Program-made: the position numbers and the translations under genes | Shown: piece by piece, positions 18,208-26,548 of the stretch | Layout: every line of letters starts with the position of its first letter | Position numbering within the stretch: the first letter of the stretch is position 1 | Notes under the pieces: generated by a model | The model's database searches: none | Seen by the model: only the letters and a program-made list of their open reading frames with translations | What the model was told of the DNA's origin: nothing | Assembly (NCBI GenBank): GCA_050015495.1 | Contig: JBEKBH010000009.1 | Coordinates: forward strand, 1 to 64,000 | DNA: 64,000 bases | DNA from: Palsa-1439 sp050015495 | GTDB taxonomy: Bacteria > Verrucomicrobiota > Verrucomicrobiia > Palsa-1439 | Direction of reading: 5' to 3'

Positions 18208-19014
18208 ATGATAAAAGAAACGACACGTAGCCATCGCACGATGCTGGTGGCGTTAGCGAGTGTCGCACTACTAACGTCGGCTGTTCACGCCCAGACCGTC
18301 ACCACATCGTTGGATGACTTGATCTTGGGCTTCCGCGCGACGGGAGGCACTGGAGCGGGGTTGAACCTGGAAGTTGACCTCGGCCCAGTCAGTAGCTTCT
18401 ATGACGGCGCAAACATTGGGCTAACCCTACCCGGGCTGGCTGTACAGGACCTCGTTAACACCTATGGGGCAAATTGGTACACAGATGCAGACTTGTGGTG
18501 GGGCGCAGCCGCGACTGACGGCAACGCAGGACCTGACCCCAATGGCAAGCCGGCGTCCACTCTTTGGGCAACCGGCCAGACAGCCAACGCAGCGCCGCTG
18601 CGCGGAACCGTCGGTCTCCAAGGGCCGGCCGCCACCAGGATTGCAGGGATGTACCAGGGGTACATTGGATCGTTGAATGGCGCTGCCAGTACGGCAAACA
18701 GTTCAGAAGCTGCTGTCATCAACAACACGGCCTCCGGCAGTTGGTCGGCGCAGGAGACTACCGACAACAGCTTCGGCTACTTCAGTCCGCTGATTGATGG
18801 CCAGGTTTCGAGCGACGACACGTTGAACCTGTATGAGTTGCAACCGTCGAGCACGTTCCCCAGACCCGCGGGCGCGTATGAAGGCAGCTTGGTCTTGACA
18901 CAAACGGGGCTGAGCTTTGAAGCCGTTCCTGAACCCTCGACATGGGTGTTGGTAGGTCTTGGGCTTGGAGTGTCAGTTATGCTGGTCCAGCGTAAGAGGG
19001 CTGTTCGGGCCTAA
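18208..19014 (+). CDS. PEP-CTERM secreted protein (paralogue 1 of the LEDLILGF family)
   Basis: This 268-residue exported protein has a signal peptide (about 1-29, ending AVHAQ), a roughly 200-residue module (LDDLILGFRATGGTGAGLNLEVDLG ... LNLYELQPSS) and a canonical PEP-CTERM tail: VPEPSTW, a hydrophobic helix, then QRKRAVRA. PEP-CTERM tails are cleaved by exosortase and direct proteins to the surface; no exosortase gene is in this window. The same module recurs at 37898 and 43541 with other tails. A GC-rich hairpin follows the stop. The module's function is unknown. Confidence 0.85.
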   Translation: MIKETTRSHRTMLVALASVALLTSAVHAQTVTTSLDDLILGFRATGGTGAGLNLEVDLGPVSSFYDGANIGLTLPGLAVQDLVNTYGANWYTDADLWWGAAATDGNAGPDPNGKPASTLWATGQTANAAPLRGTVGLQGPAATRIAGMYQGYIGSLNGAASTANSSEAAVINNTASGSWSAQETTDNSFGYFSPLIDGQVSSDDTLNLYELQPSSTFPRPAGAYEGSLVLTQTGLSFEAVPEPSTWVLVGLGLGVSVMLVQRKRAVRA

Positions 19015-19051
19015 CTGACGATCAGAATTCAAACAGTTGAATTCGGCTGCG

Positions 19052-19090
19052 AGGCCCCTCTCCCTCTATTCAATGGGGGGAGAGGGGTCT
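19052..19090 (+). terminator. Hairpin downstream of PEP-CTERM gene
   Basis: CCCCTCTCCC (19055-19064) pairs exactly with GGGAGAGGGG (19078-19087), and three more pairs, one of them G-T, extend the stem. Only a weak T tract follows, so termination may be partial. It separates the PEP-CTERM gene from the TPS operon. Confidence 0.55.
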
Positions 19091-19229
19091 CCTTAACAAG
19101 AAGAAACCAGCCGCCTACACACGTTACAGGCCCGTGACAACAACGACAACAGAAAGTCACAATAAACGACTGGTTCTACTGATTGTGCCTTCTTACACTG
19201 CGTGAAATCCGCTTCGGTTTAGATGAGAG

Positions 19230-20801
19230 TTGAAAATTCGTAGGATAATTCCAATCATGTTTGTGGTTTGGTTCAGTTGTCCAATGGCATGGGGAGCCGC
19301 CCCACAACGGATTTTCATTCACGAATATCAAATTAAGGGGGCGCACCAATTGACAAGGACTGAGATTGAGGAGGCGGTTTATCCTTATTTGGGTCCGGGC
19401 CGAACGAAGGATGATGTTGAGAAGGCACGGTCCGCCTTGGAAAAGGCATATCAGGCCAAAGGTTACCAGACGGTTTCGGTTCAGATTCCAGCGCAACCGT
19501 GGCAGGACGGCAGCATTATCTTGGAGGTCACGGAAGCTCCGGTCGGCCGATTGAGGGTGCATGGATCGCGGTATTTTTTGCCCAGCCGGATCAAGTCGAT
19601 GGCGCCGTCGCTGGCCGAAGGTAAAGTTCTTAATTTCAATGAGGTGAACCGGGATATCATCGGCTTGAATCAACTTTCGGACCTGCGAGTGACACCTTCT
19701 TTGCGCACGGGAGTGACGCCGGGTACGGTGGATATTGACTTGGGCGTAAAGGATACATTTCCTCTGCACGGAGGCCTTGAGCTTAATAATCGTCAGAGTC
19801 CGAATACGAGCGAGCTCCGTTTGGATGGATCGCTGAGCTATGACAATCTCTGGCAATTGGGACATTCTGTTGGCGGGAGCTTTCAGTTGTCTCCGGAAGA
19901 TATAAGTCAGGTAAAAGTATTCTCTGGATATTACCTGGCGCGTTTTCCCGAGATCAGTTGGTTGACCCTGACGCTACAGGGGACGAAACAGGACAGCGCG
20001 GTATCGACCATCGGCGATCTCGCCGTGGCCGGTCGCGGTGACGTGGTCGGCATCCAGTCCAGCATGGTCTTACCCGGCGGCAAAGAATTCTCCCACACGC
20101 TGACTCTGGGTTGGGATTATAAACAAAACGAGCAAAACATCACCGCTGCCGGTAGCAAAACCAATACAACACAAACCAGCTACGATTACTTTCCATTCAG
20201 TGTGACCTATAGCGCCACGTGGCTGGTCAACACTAATCAGACTGAACTCAACATCGGGCCGACGTTTAGTTTCCGCGGTGCGGGCAGCAGCGAGGGCGCA
20301 TTTGAAAAGGTGCGGTATGGATCGGACGGCAGCTTTGCGTGCTTGCGGGCAGACCTTTCGCATACACACGAACTGTCCGAAGGATTTCAACTATACGGGA
20401 AAATACAGGGACAGGTTGCGGATCATCCACTGGTAAGCGCGGAACAGTTTGGCGGAGGCGGCTTGGGAACGGCTCGGGGCTATCTCGAAGGCCAAGTGTT
20501 TGGTGACGATGCAGTGTTTGGCACGGTGGAGTTGCGCAGTCCGTCGCTTTACGACCTTGCAAGGAGCAAGGCTTCTGATTGGCGAGTCTATCTTTTTGCC
20601 GAGGGCGGTCGGTTGACGATCCTCGAGCCGCTGCCCCAGCAGGAGTCTCAGTTTGACTTGATGGACTTCGGAGTCGGCAGCCGGATGAGTCTTGTAAATC
20701 ACTTCAATGGCTCGATCGATCTGGGTGTTCCTGTACTCAGACAATCGCAAACAAGGGCTTATGACCCGCGTCTGACCTTCCGACTGTGGGTTGCCTATTA
20801 G
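19230..20801 (+). CDS. TpsB/FhaC-family outer-membrane transporter
   Basis: This 523-residue two-partner-secretion transporter has a signal peptide (about 1-22), a POTRA pair (about 30-180: IFIHEYQIKGAHQLTRTEIEEAV, then VGRLRVHGSRYFLPSRI) and a 16-strand barrel (about 195-523). The conserved pore-loop motif appears as TARGYLEG and a late strand as VYLFAEGG; the protein ends in aromatic Tyr. The start used is TTG at 19230, which gives the basic MKIRR leader; ATG at 19257 is an alternative. It begins an operon whose last gene is its probable substrate TpsA, about 5.7 kb downstream, an unusually large separation for the two partners. Confidence 0.9.
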   Translation: MKIRRIIPIMFVVWFSCPMAWGAAPQRIFIHEYQIKGAHQLTRTEIEEAVYPYLGPGRTKDDVEKARSALEKAYQAKGYQTVSVQIPAQPWQDGSIILEVTEAPVGRLRVHGSRYFLPSRIKSMAPSLAEGKVLNFNEVNRDIIGLNQLSDLRVTPSLRTGVTPGTVDIDLGVKDTFPLHGGLELNNRQSPNTSELRLDGSLSYDNLWQLGHSVGGSFQLSPEDISQVKVFSGYYLARFPEISWLTLTLQGTKQDSAVSTIGDLAVAGRGDVVGIQSSMVLPGGKEFSHTLTLGWDYKQNEQNITAAGSKTNTTQTSYDYFPFSVTYSATWLVNTNQTELNIGPTFSFRGAGSSEGAFEKVRYGSDGSFACLRADLSHTHELSEGFQLYGKIQGQVADHPLVSAEQFGGGGLGTARGYLEGQVFGDDAVFGTVELRSPSLYDLARSKASDWRVYLFAEGGRLTILEPLPQQESQFDLMDFGVGSRMSLVNHFNGSIDLGVPVLRQSQTRAYDPRLTFRLWVAY

Positions 20802-20810
20802 GACAATCCG

Positions 20811-22715
20811 ATGATGAAGCATGTTGACGAACGGCCAATGATCAGGAACCTGTTAAGAACAATCCGGTTAAGACGCGGGCTGCTGGCCACGATCGTCTTT
20901 CTCATCCTGTCGGAAGCGGCACAGGCATCGACCTGGTGGAACGACGAATGGTCTTATCGTAAAAAGATCACGCTGGATACGACAACAACTGGCATCGCCA
21001 TTTCTGATCCAATCGGCACCTCACCGGTCCTGATTCGATTGCACGCCGGCAATTTTCAGTTTGACGGCGCCAGAGAGGATGGAAGCGATATTCGGTTTGT
21101 CGCCGAAGACAACAAGACACTTCTCCCGTACCACATAGAAAAATATGACGCGCTCATGGGGGAGGCATTTCTTTGGGTAAAAGTTCCCGATGTAAAACCC
21201 GGGACCCGAGACAATTTCTGGCTCTATTACGGGAATGGGAATCCGAAGCTGGCTAATGGGAGTGATGCGAAGGGCACGTACGACCCAGACACCGTATTGG
21301 TTTATCACTTTAACGAGCACGGAACTCCCGCGGTCGACTCAACGTCGTTTGGCAATCTGTCGCAGAACGCCGGCATCGCCACGGACGGGTCATTCATCGG
21401 TTCCGGGATTCGATTGGACGACCGGACAGCGTTGACGATTCCTCCGTCGACCTCGCTTCAGTGGTCAGAAGGGTCTCCCATCACGATCTCGGTCTGGATC
21501 AAGCTGACAACGGTACCATCCAAAGAAGTCATCTTCAGCCGGCGCGAAGGGAACACGAGCGTTGTGGTGGGAGCGGACAGCGGTGTTCCGTATGTCGAAG
21601 TCTCCAGGGAGGGCAACGCGCAACGGAGCGCGGCGACGACGCCCATGTCCGTTGGAAGCTGGCGACATCTGGCCGTCGTTGCCTCACCGGCAACGATTAC
21701 GCTTTATCTCGATGGCGACAACGTTGCGTCCCTGAACACCTCCCTCCCCGCGATGAACAGTGCGCTGCAGATTGGAGGGGAAAAGTTCAGCGGCGAACTG
21801 GACGAATTCGAACTATCGCGGGTGGCGCGGTCGCCCGGGTTCATCAAGCTGGCCGCCATGGGCCAGGGAGACCAGGGGAGCAAATTGCTGGTTCTGGGGC
21901 CAGACGAACAGGCCACAAATTGGATGAGTTGGCTCACGAACGGTTACGTGGGTGTGATTATCAGGTCGCTGACGTTGGACGGATGGATCGTGATCGGCAT
22001 TCTCGGCCTGATGTCATTCATCAGTTGGTGCGTGATGCTTAGCAAAGCGTCTTACCTGAACAAGGTTGCCAAAGGCAATGCTCAGTTCATGAAGGCATGG
22101 CACCACGTCTCCTCGAATCTTTCCATTTTGGTTCATACGGATTTGGATCATGTCAAAACGTTGGGGGGACGCATCGACGAAAAAAGTTTGCGGACAATCC
22201 GCCGGGCTTCGATCTATCGCATCTACAGCATCGGCACCGAGGAGCTCCGAGACCGCCTGGCAAGGGATGAACAGAATGGTGTTTCCAGAGCACTGTCGGC
22301 GCGGTCCGTCCAAGCCATCCGCGCGACCTTGGATGGTGGGTTGGTCCGCGAAACTCAAAAACTGAATCGCCTGATGGTTTTGTTGACCATTGCCATTTCT
22401 GGCGGTCCGTTCCTCGGACTGTTGGGCACCGTTGTCGGTGTCATGATTACGTTTGCGGCGATTGCACAACAGGGTGAGGTGAACGTGAACGCCATCGCAC
22501 CGGGCATTTCTGCCGCGTTGGCCGCGACAGTGGCTGGTCTGGGCGTCGCGATACCGGCTCTGTTTGGCTACAACTATCTATTGTCTCGGGTCAAAGACGC
22601 CACCAGTGACATGCAGGTGTTTATCGACGAATTCGTCACGAAGATGGCCGAATTCTACGAATCCTACGACGGCAGCGAAGAGAACTCCACAGTGGAAGCC
22701 TTGGGGAAACGCTAG
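20811..22715 (+). CDS. ExbB/MotA/TolQ proton-channel protein fused to DUF2341-LamG ectodomain
   Basis: This 634-residue protein has a signal anchor (about 20-40), then DUF2341 (about 42-155, WWNDEWSYRKKITLD ... FWLYYGNGNP) and a LamG/concanavalin-like jelly roll (about 160-350). The C-terminal half is an ExbB: one helix at about 390-415 and two channel helices at about 525-555 and 565-595 (GPFLGLLGTVVGVMITF, ISAALAATVAGLGVAIPALFGYNYLL). The ectodomain faces the periplasm and may bind glycans or a partner. AGGA precedes the ATG. exbD follows after one base, so the two are translationally linked. Confidence 0.88.
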   Translation: MMKHVDERPMIRNLLRTIRLRRGLLATIVFLILSEAAQASTWWNDEWSYRKKITLDTTTTGIAISDPIGTSPVLIRLHAGNFQFDGAREDGSDIRFVAEDNKTLLPYHIEKYDALMGEAFLWVKVPDVKPGTRDNFWLYYGNGNPKLANGSDAKGTYDPDTVLVYHFNEHGTPAVDSTSFGNLSQNAGIATDGSFIGSGIRLDDRTALTIPPSTSLQWSEGSPITISVWIKLTTVPSKEVIFSRREGNTSVVVGADSGVPYVEVSREGNAQRSAATTPMSVGSWRHLAVVASPATITLYLDGDNVASLNTSLPAMNSALQIGGEKFSGELDEFELSRVARSPGFIKLAAMGQGDQGSKLLVLGPDEQATNWMSWLTNGYVGVIIRSLTLDGWIVIGILGLMSFISWCVMLSKASYLNKVAKGNAQFMKAWHHVSSNLSILVHTDLDHVKTLGGRIDEKSLRTIRRASIYRIYSIGTEELRDRLARDEQNGVSRALSARSVQAIRATLDGGLVRETQKLNRLMVLLTIAISGGPFLGLLGTVVGVMITFAAIAQQGEVNVNAIAPGISAALAATVAGLGVAIPALFGYNYLLSRVKDATSDMQVFIDEFVTKMAEFYESYDGSEENSTVEALGKR

Positions 22716-22716
22716 T

Positions 22717-23121
22717 ATGCAAGCGCAATCCGAAGGCAAACCCTATGATGACATTAACATCACGCCCATGCTTGATTTGGCTTACGTGTTGTTGGTGATC
22801 TTCATTCTCATGTGCACGGCGGCCATTCAAGGGATGAAAGTTGATCTGCCGCGAGCCAGCAAAGGGGCAAATTTGGGCAAACCAAAGACCAAAGCCATTT
22901 CAGTCAACAATGAGGGCAAAGTGTTTCTCGATACCGTTCCCGTTTCGTTGGAAGAACTGCAACAACGTCTCATGCAACAGAAGGCGCAGACTCCCGAGTT
23001 TCCAGTCGTTGTGGCCGGGGACAGTGGCACGCAATATCAGAAGATCATGGATGTGCTCGATCTGTTGGGGCGACTGGGGATTTCACAAGTCGGCCTCGCG
23101 ACAAAGGCCCAAGGAAAATAA
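22717..23121 (+). CDS. exbD: ExbD-family proton-channel subunit
   Basis: This 134-residue protein has a short cytoplasmic start, one helix carrying the essential membrane Asp (ITPMLDLAYVLLVIFILM) and a periplasmic ExbD/TolR domain (about 50-130, VNNEGKVFLDTVPVSLEELQQRL). It works with the ExbB fusion as a proton-driven motor for TonB. The ATG at 22717 lies one base after the upstream stop; longer in-frame starts inside the preceding gene are unlikely. tonB follows after one base. Confidence 0.92.
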   Translation: MQAQSEGKPYDDINITPMLDLAYVLLVIFILMCTAAIQGMKVDLPRASKGANLGKPKTKAISVNNEGKVFLDTVPVSLEELQQRLMQQKAQTPEFPVVVAGDSGTQYQKIMDVLDLLGRLGISQVGLATKAQGK

Positions 23122-23122
23122 G

Positions 23123-23854
23123 ATGGGCGCTTACGAAGAAGAAGAGCCGAGTGTTTTTCAGAAATATCGTGTGATCATTGGCTGCGGCCTCATTGCCGCC
23201 ATCGCGACAGTCGTGTGGTTCGGTCAAAGGCTTTTGGATCGGACTTCGCGGTCGCGCGAGGTACAAAATCTGATCCTGGTCAGTTTGCCTCCGCCGCCTC
23301 TTCCTCCACCCCCTCCCCCTCCTTCTCAATTGCCTCCTCCTCCGACGGAGAGCGAGCAGAAGATGATCGAGCAAGCGCCGGTTACCGAGATGGAAACCAA
23401 GCCCGACGAAATGTCAAAAGACAAGCCTTCGGGCAGCGAGTCGCCTGCCCTGGGGACAAGCATTCAAGGTGACGGGCCTTCGGACGGATTTGGTTTGCGT
23501 GGGGGCAATAGTTTTTTTGGTGGCGGCACAGCCAAAGCCATGAACGGCGGCAGCGGTAGCCGATGGGGATGGTATGCAAGCCAGGTTCAAACCGCAATTT
23601 CCCAGGCATTACAAAACAACAATAACACGCGCCTCGCTGACTTTCGCATTGTCGTAAAAATCTGGTCTGATCGAACCGGTCGGATCACGCGCGCTCGTAT
23701 CGCCGGATCAACTGGTAACGCGGTGCTTGACAATGCCATCACCAACGAAATTTTGGGCGGGCTTATTTTACAGGAACCTCCACCAGATGGAATGCCGATG
23801 CCAATTGTGTTGCGACTTACTGCGCGGCACTCGCTGGCGGCCCTCTCAAGGTAA
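23123..23854 (+). CDS. tonB: TonB-family energy transducer
   Basis: This 243-residue protein has one N-terminal helix (about 17-38, VIIGCGLIAAIATVVWFG), a proline-rich periplasm-spanning segment (LPPPPLPPPPPPPSQLPPPP), a Gly/Ser linker and a TonB C-terminal domain (about 150-240, IVVKIWSDRTGRITRARIAGSTGN). It carries energy from the inner-membrane motor to an outer-membrane protein; the porin and TpsB genes of this operon are candidate partners. The ATG at 23123 is one base after the exbD stop. Confidence 0.9.
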   Translation: MGAYEEEEPSVFQKYRVIIGCGLIAAIATVVWFGQRLLDRTSRSREVQNLILVSLPPPPLPPPPPPPSQLPPPPTESEQKMIEQAPVTEMETKPDEMSKDKPSGSESPALGTSIQGDGPSDGFGLRGGNSFFGGGTAKAMNGGSGSRWGWYASQVQTAISQALQNNNNTRLADFRIVVKIWSDRTGRITRARIAGSTGNAVLDNAITNEILGGLILQEPPPDGMPMPIVLRLTARHSLAALSR

Positions 23855-23859
23855 TACCC

Positions 23860-25788
23860 GTGATCAATACGAAGCGTTATATCCAGTTGCTGCTCCTGCA
23901 GTTCCTTTGCACGGGGTTTGTGTTTGTTTCTCCCCACGGGTACGCTGCCGAATCTGACAGTTCAACGGCCCCGGTTATCACAGGGACAGCGTTTGGTTCT
24001 CCGGATTCGACAATCACAAACAGGCCGTCAACCTCCTTGCCAGAGGGCACACATGCGGGCCCGGGAAATTCAAGTGATGTGCCAGATTCAAGAGGTCTCC
24101 CGCCGTCGCCGGTCCCGAATCGTTCGGCTCCTTCGCCGACACCAAAGTCTCAGAACGTGACCATCAATCTTATTAACCGGCTCGTTGAGCGGGGTGTGCT
24201 CTCCGCGGAAGACGCGAAAGAGCTGATTCAACAAGCGGAAACTGATGCAGCCGAGGCTCGTGCCCAGGCTCTTAAGACAGACACAAACCAGGCAACCAAC
24301 GATGGCGATACGGTGCATGTTCCCTATGTTCCCGAAATTGTCAAGGTGCAGATACGAGATGAAATCGAGGACGATGTATTGCAACACGCTCGAGCAGAAC
24401 ATTGGGCTGCTACGAATGCGCTTCCAGCCTGGGCATCCCAGTATGTGGTCAAGGGCGATATTCGGGTTCGCTATGAGGATTTTATCTTTCCCAAGGGCAA
24501 CAATACAACCGGAGTATTCCCGAATTTTAATGCGATCAATACAGGTTCACCGTTTGACACCACAGGGGTCGACGGTTCACCACAGCGGGATGTGGATCAC
24601 AATCGAGTTCAGGTTCGGCTTCGCGCCCGGCTTGGCACCGACATTGATCTGAAAAATGGTTTCACGGCGGGGCTTCGTCTGGCAACGGGCACGGATGATC
24701 AACCCGTTTCGGTCAACCAAAGCCTGGGTACAGCCAACGGGGGCCAAGGAGGTGACTTCAGCAAGTATGCTGTCTGGCTTGATCAGGCTTTCATAAAATA
24801 TGAATTGGGGGGATTACCCACCGAGGACCTGGCGATTTCTGTCGGCCGTTTTGATAAACCGTTCTTTTCAACGTCCATTATCTGGTACGATAATCTCGCT
24901 TTCGATGGTCTTGCGGTGCAGGGAAGAAAGCAACTTCTCGAGGGAGTCACCCCATTTTTTAACGTCGGTGCTTTCCCCATCTTCGATACGGACCTCAATT
25001 TCTCCTCGAATCGTCCCCAGAAATACCCCAGTGAGGACCGATGGCTTTATGGGGGGCAGGTGGGAACTGATTGGAAGATCAACGACGATTTCAGCTTTAA
25101 AGGGGCCGCCGCATTTTATTATTTTGCCAACATTGCCGGGAAACTGTCCAGTCCGTTCGTTCCGTTAACATCCGCGGATCAAGGCAACACCGACGATACG
25201 CGCCCGGCCTTCGCGCAATTTGGAAACACGTATATGAATTTGCGTGATATTACCCCGACAGCCGCGAATGATTTTGGCGCCATCGATCAGTGGCAATACT
25301 TTGGCTTGGCCTCTTCTTTTCACGACCTCGCGTTCACAGGGAAACTGGACTACGAGCATTTCCAACCGTTCATTGTTTCGCTCAATGGAGAGTTTGTCGA
25401 AAACATCGCTTTCGATGCCGGTAACATCAACGCCACGGCGGTAAACAACCGTGGGCCTGATCTCCCGAATGGGAACCCGGGTCCCTTTGTCGGTGGGGGT
25501 ACGGCGTGGATCGGAGGAATCAACCTGGGAAGCGCCGCACTGCAGAAACGCTGGGATTGGAACCTGGCTGTGAACTATCGATACGTGGAATCGGATTCCG
25601 TCGTCGATGGTTTTTGTGAACCGGATTTCGGAGGGGGCGGCACCAACGTGAAGGGGTACACGATCCGCGCGTGGCTCGCGATCGAGCCGAACATTTATTT
25701 TGGCCTCAATTGGATGAGCTCCGACCAGGTCGCCGGCCCCACGTTGAAAGCGGACACCTTCTGGCTCGATGCCAACGCGGCATTCTAA
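23860..25788 (+). CDS. Porin-like outer-membrane beta-barrel protein
   Basis: This 642-residue protein has a signal peptide (about 1-30), a Pro/Ser-rich linker, a short helix-rich segment (NLINRLVERGVLSAEDAKELIQQAETDA, an SLH/oligomerisation-like motif) and a C-terminal barrel (about 195-642) ending in an aromatic Phe. It matches the 'putative porin' type found with DUF2341-ExbB genes. The start is a GTG at 23860, five nt after tonB. No TonB box is evident near the mature N-terminus, so direct TonB coupling is unproven. Confidence 0.8.
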   Translation: MINTKRYIQLLLLQFLCTGFVFVSPHGYAAESDSSTAPVITGTAFGSPDSTITNRPSTSLPEGTHAGPGNSSDVPDSRGLPPSPVPNRSAPSPTPKSQNVTINLINRLVERGVLSAEDAKELIQQAETDAAEARAQALKTDTNQATNDGDTVHVPYVPEIVKVQIRDEIEDDVLQHARAEHWAATNALPAWASQYVVKGDIRVRYEDFIFPKGNNTTGVFPNFNAINTGSPFDTTGVDGSPQRDVDHNRVQVRLRARLGTDIDLKNGFTAGLRLATGTDDQPVSVNQSLGTANGGQGGDFSKYAVWLDQAFIKYELGGLPTEDLAISVGRFDKPFFSTSIIWYDNLAFDGLAVQGRKQLLEGVTPFFNVGAFPIFDTDLNFSSNRPQKYPSEDRWLYGGQVGTDWKINDDFSFKGAAAFYYFANIAGKLSSPFVPLTSADQGNTDDTRPAFAQFGNTYMNLRDITPTAANDFGAIDQWQYFGLASSFHDLAFTGKLDYEHFQPFIVSLNGEFVENIAFDAGNINATAVNNRGPDLPNGNPGPFVGGGTAWIGGINLGSAALQKRWDWNLAVNYRYVESDSVVDGFCEPDFGGGGTNVKGYTIRAWLAIEPNIYFGLNWMSSDQVAGPTLKADTFWLDANAAF

Positions 25789-25819
25789 TTTTGTGAAACC
25801 AACAACATGGGCACATTCT

Positions 25820-26548
25820 ATGAAAAGAAGCGCTGTTTCCTTTCTGATGCTCGGATTTCTTTGCCTGGCGGGAGTTCAGGCAGTCGCGGCAGAGGAGCCG
25901 ACGCAAAGCGTCGAGACACGATTGCGTGAAAGATTGCGGGACACGATGCTCCAGTTGCGCGACGCCCAGGCGGCTGCTGAGACGGCGCGCGCAGCACTTC
26001 AGGCGGCCCAGACGCAAAGTGCCGACGAGAAGCAAGCCCTGACCGACAAACTCGCGGCGATCACCAAAGAAGCCAACGCGAACAAACTGGCAGCCCAGGC
26101 TGTGGAGAGCCTCAAATCCCAGGTGGCTCGCCAGGATAAGGAAATCGCGCAGCTTAACGAAGGGATCGAGAGCTGCCGGCAGGCAGCAGAGTTGGCTCGC
26201 AACAAAGAAGCGGAACGGGCCAAGCTGGCGGATGAAGCCGTGATCGAGTTGGAAAGGCTTGTTGCCGATCGCCAGGCGAAGAATCTGGCCCTGTATAAGA
26301 TCGCGACTGAAATCCTTCAACGGTACCAACAGTTTGGTCTGGGTGAGGCCCTGACGGCTCGTGAACCGTTCGTCGGCATCACCCGGGTCAAACTGCAAAA
26401 CCTGGTTCAGGATTACCAGGACAAACTTCTGAATGAACGAACCACGTTAGAGAAGAAGGATTTGGAATCGTACCGGGACAAGCTTGCCAAACAGGCGCCG
26501 CAAACCGCAACACCCAGCTCAACAGCGGCAGGACGAACTTCTGAATGA
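25820..26548 (+). CDS. Periplasmic coiled-coil protein
   Basis: This 242-residue protein has a signal peptide (about 1-24, ending VQAVAAEE) followed by a long helical, charged region with heptads (RLRERLRDTMLQLRDAQAAAETARAAL and SLKSQVARQDKEIAQLNEGIE), typical of a coiled coil. There is no known domain. An ATG 51 nt upstream would be in frame, but the one at 25820 gives the proper signal peptide. Its stop overlaps the start of the giant adhesin gene (ATGA), so the two are translationally coupled; it may be a periplasmic chaperone or tether for that substrate (inference). Confidence 0.75.
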   Translation: MKRSAVSFLMLGFLCLAGVQAVAAEEPTQSVETRLRERLRDTMLQLRDAQAAAETARAALQAAQTQSADEKQALTDKLAAITKEANANKLAAQAVESLKSQVARQDKEIAQLNEGIESCRQAAELARNKEAERAKLADEAVIELERLVADRQAKNLALYKIATEILQRYQQFGLGEALTAREPFVGITRVKLQNLVQDYQDKLLNERTTLEKKDLESYRDKLAKQAPQTATPSSTAAGRTSE

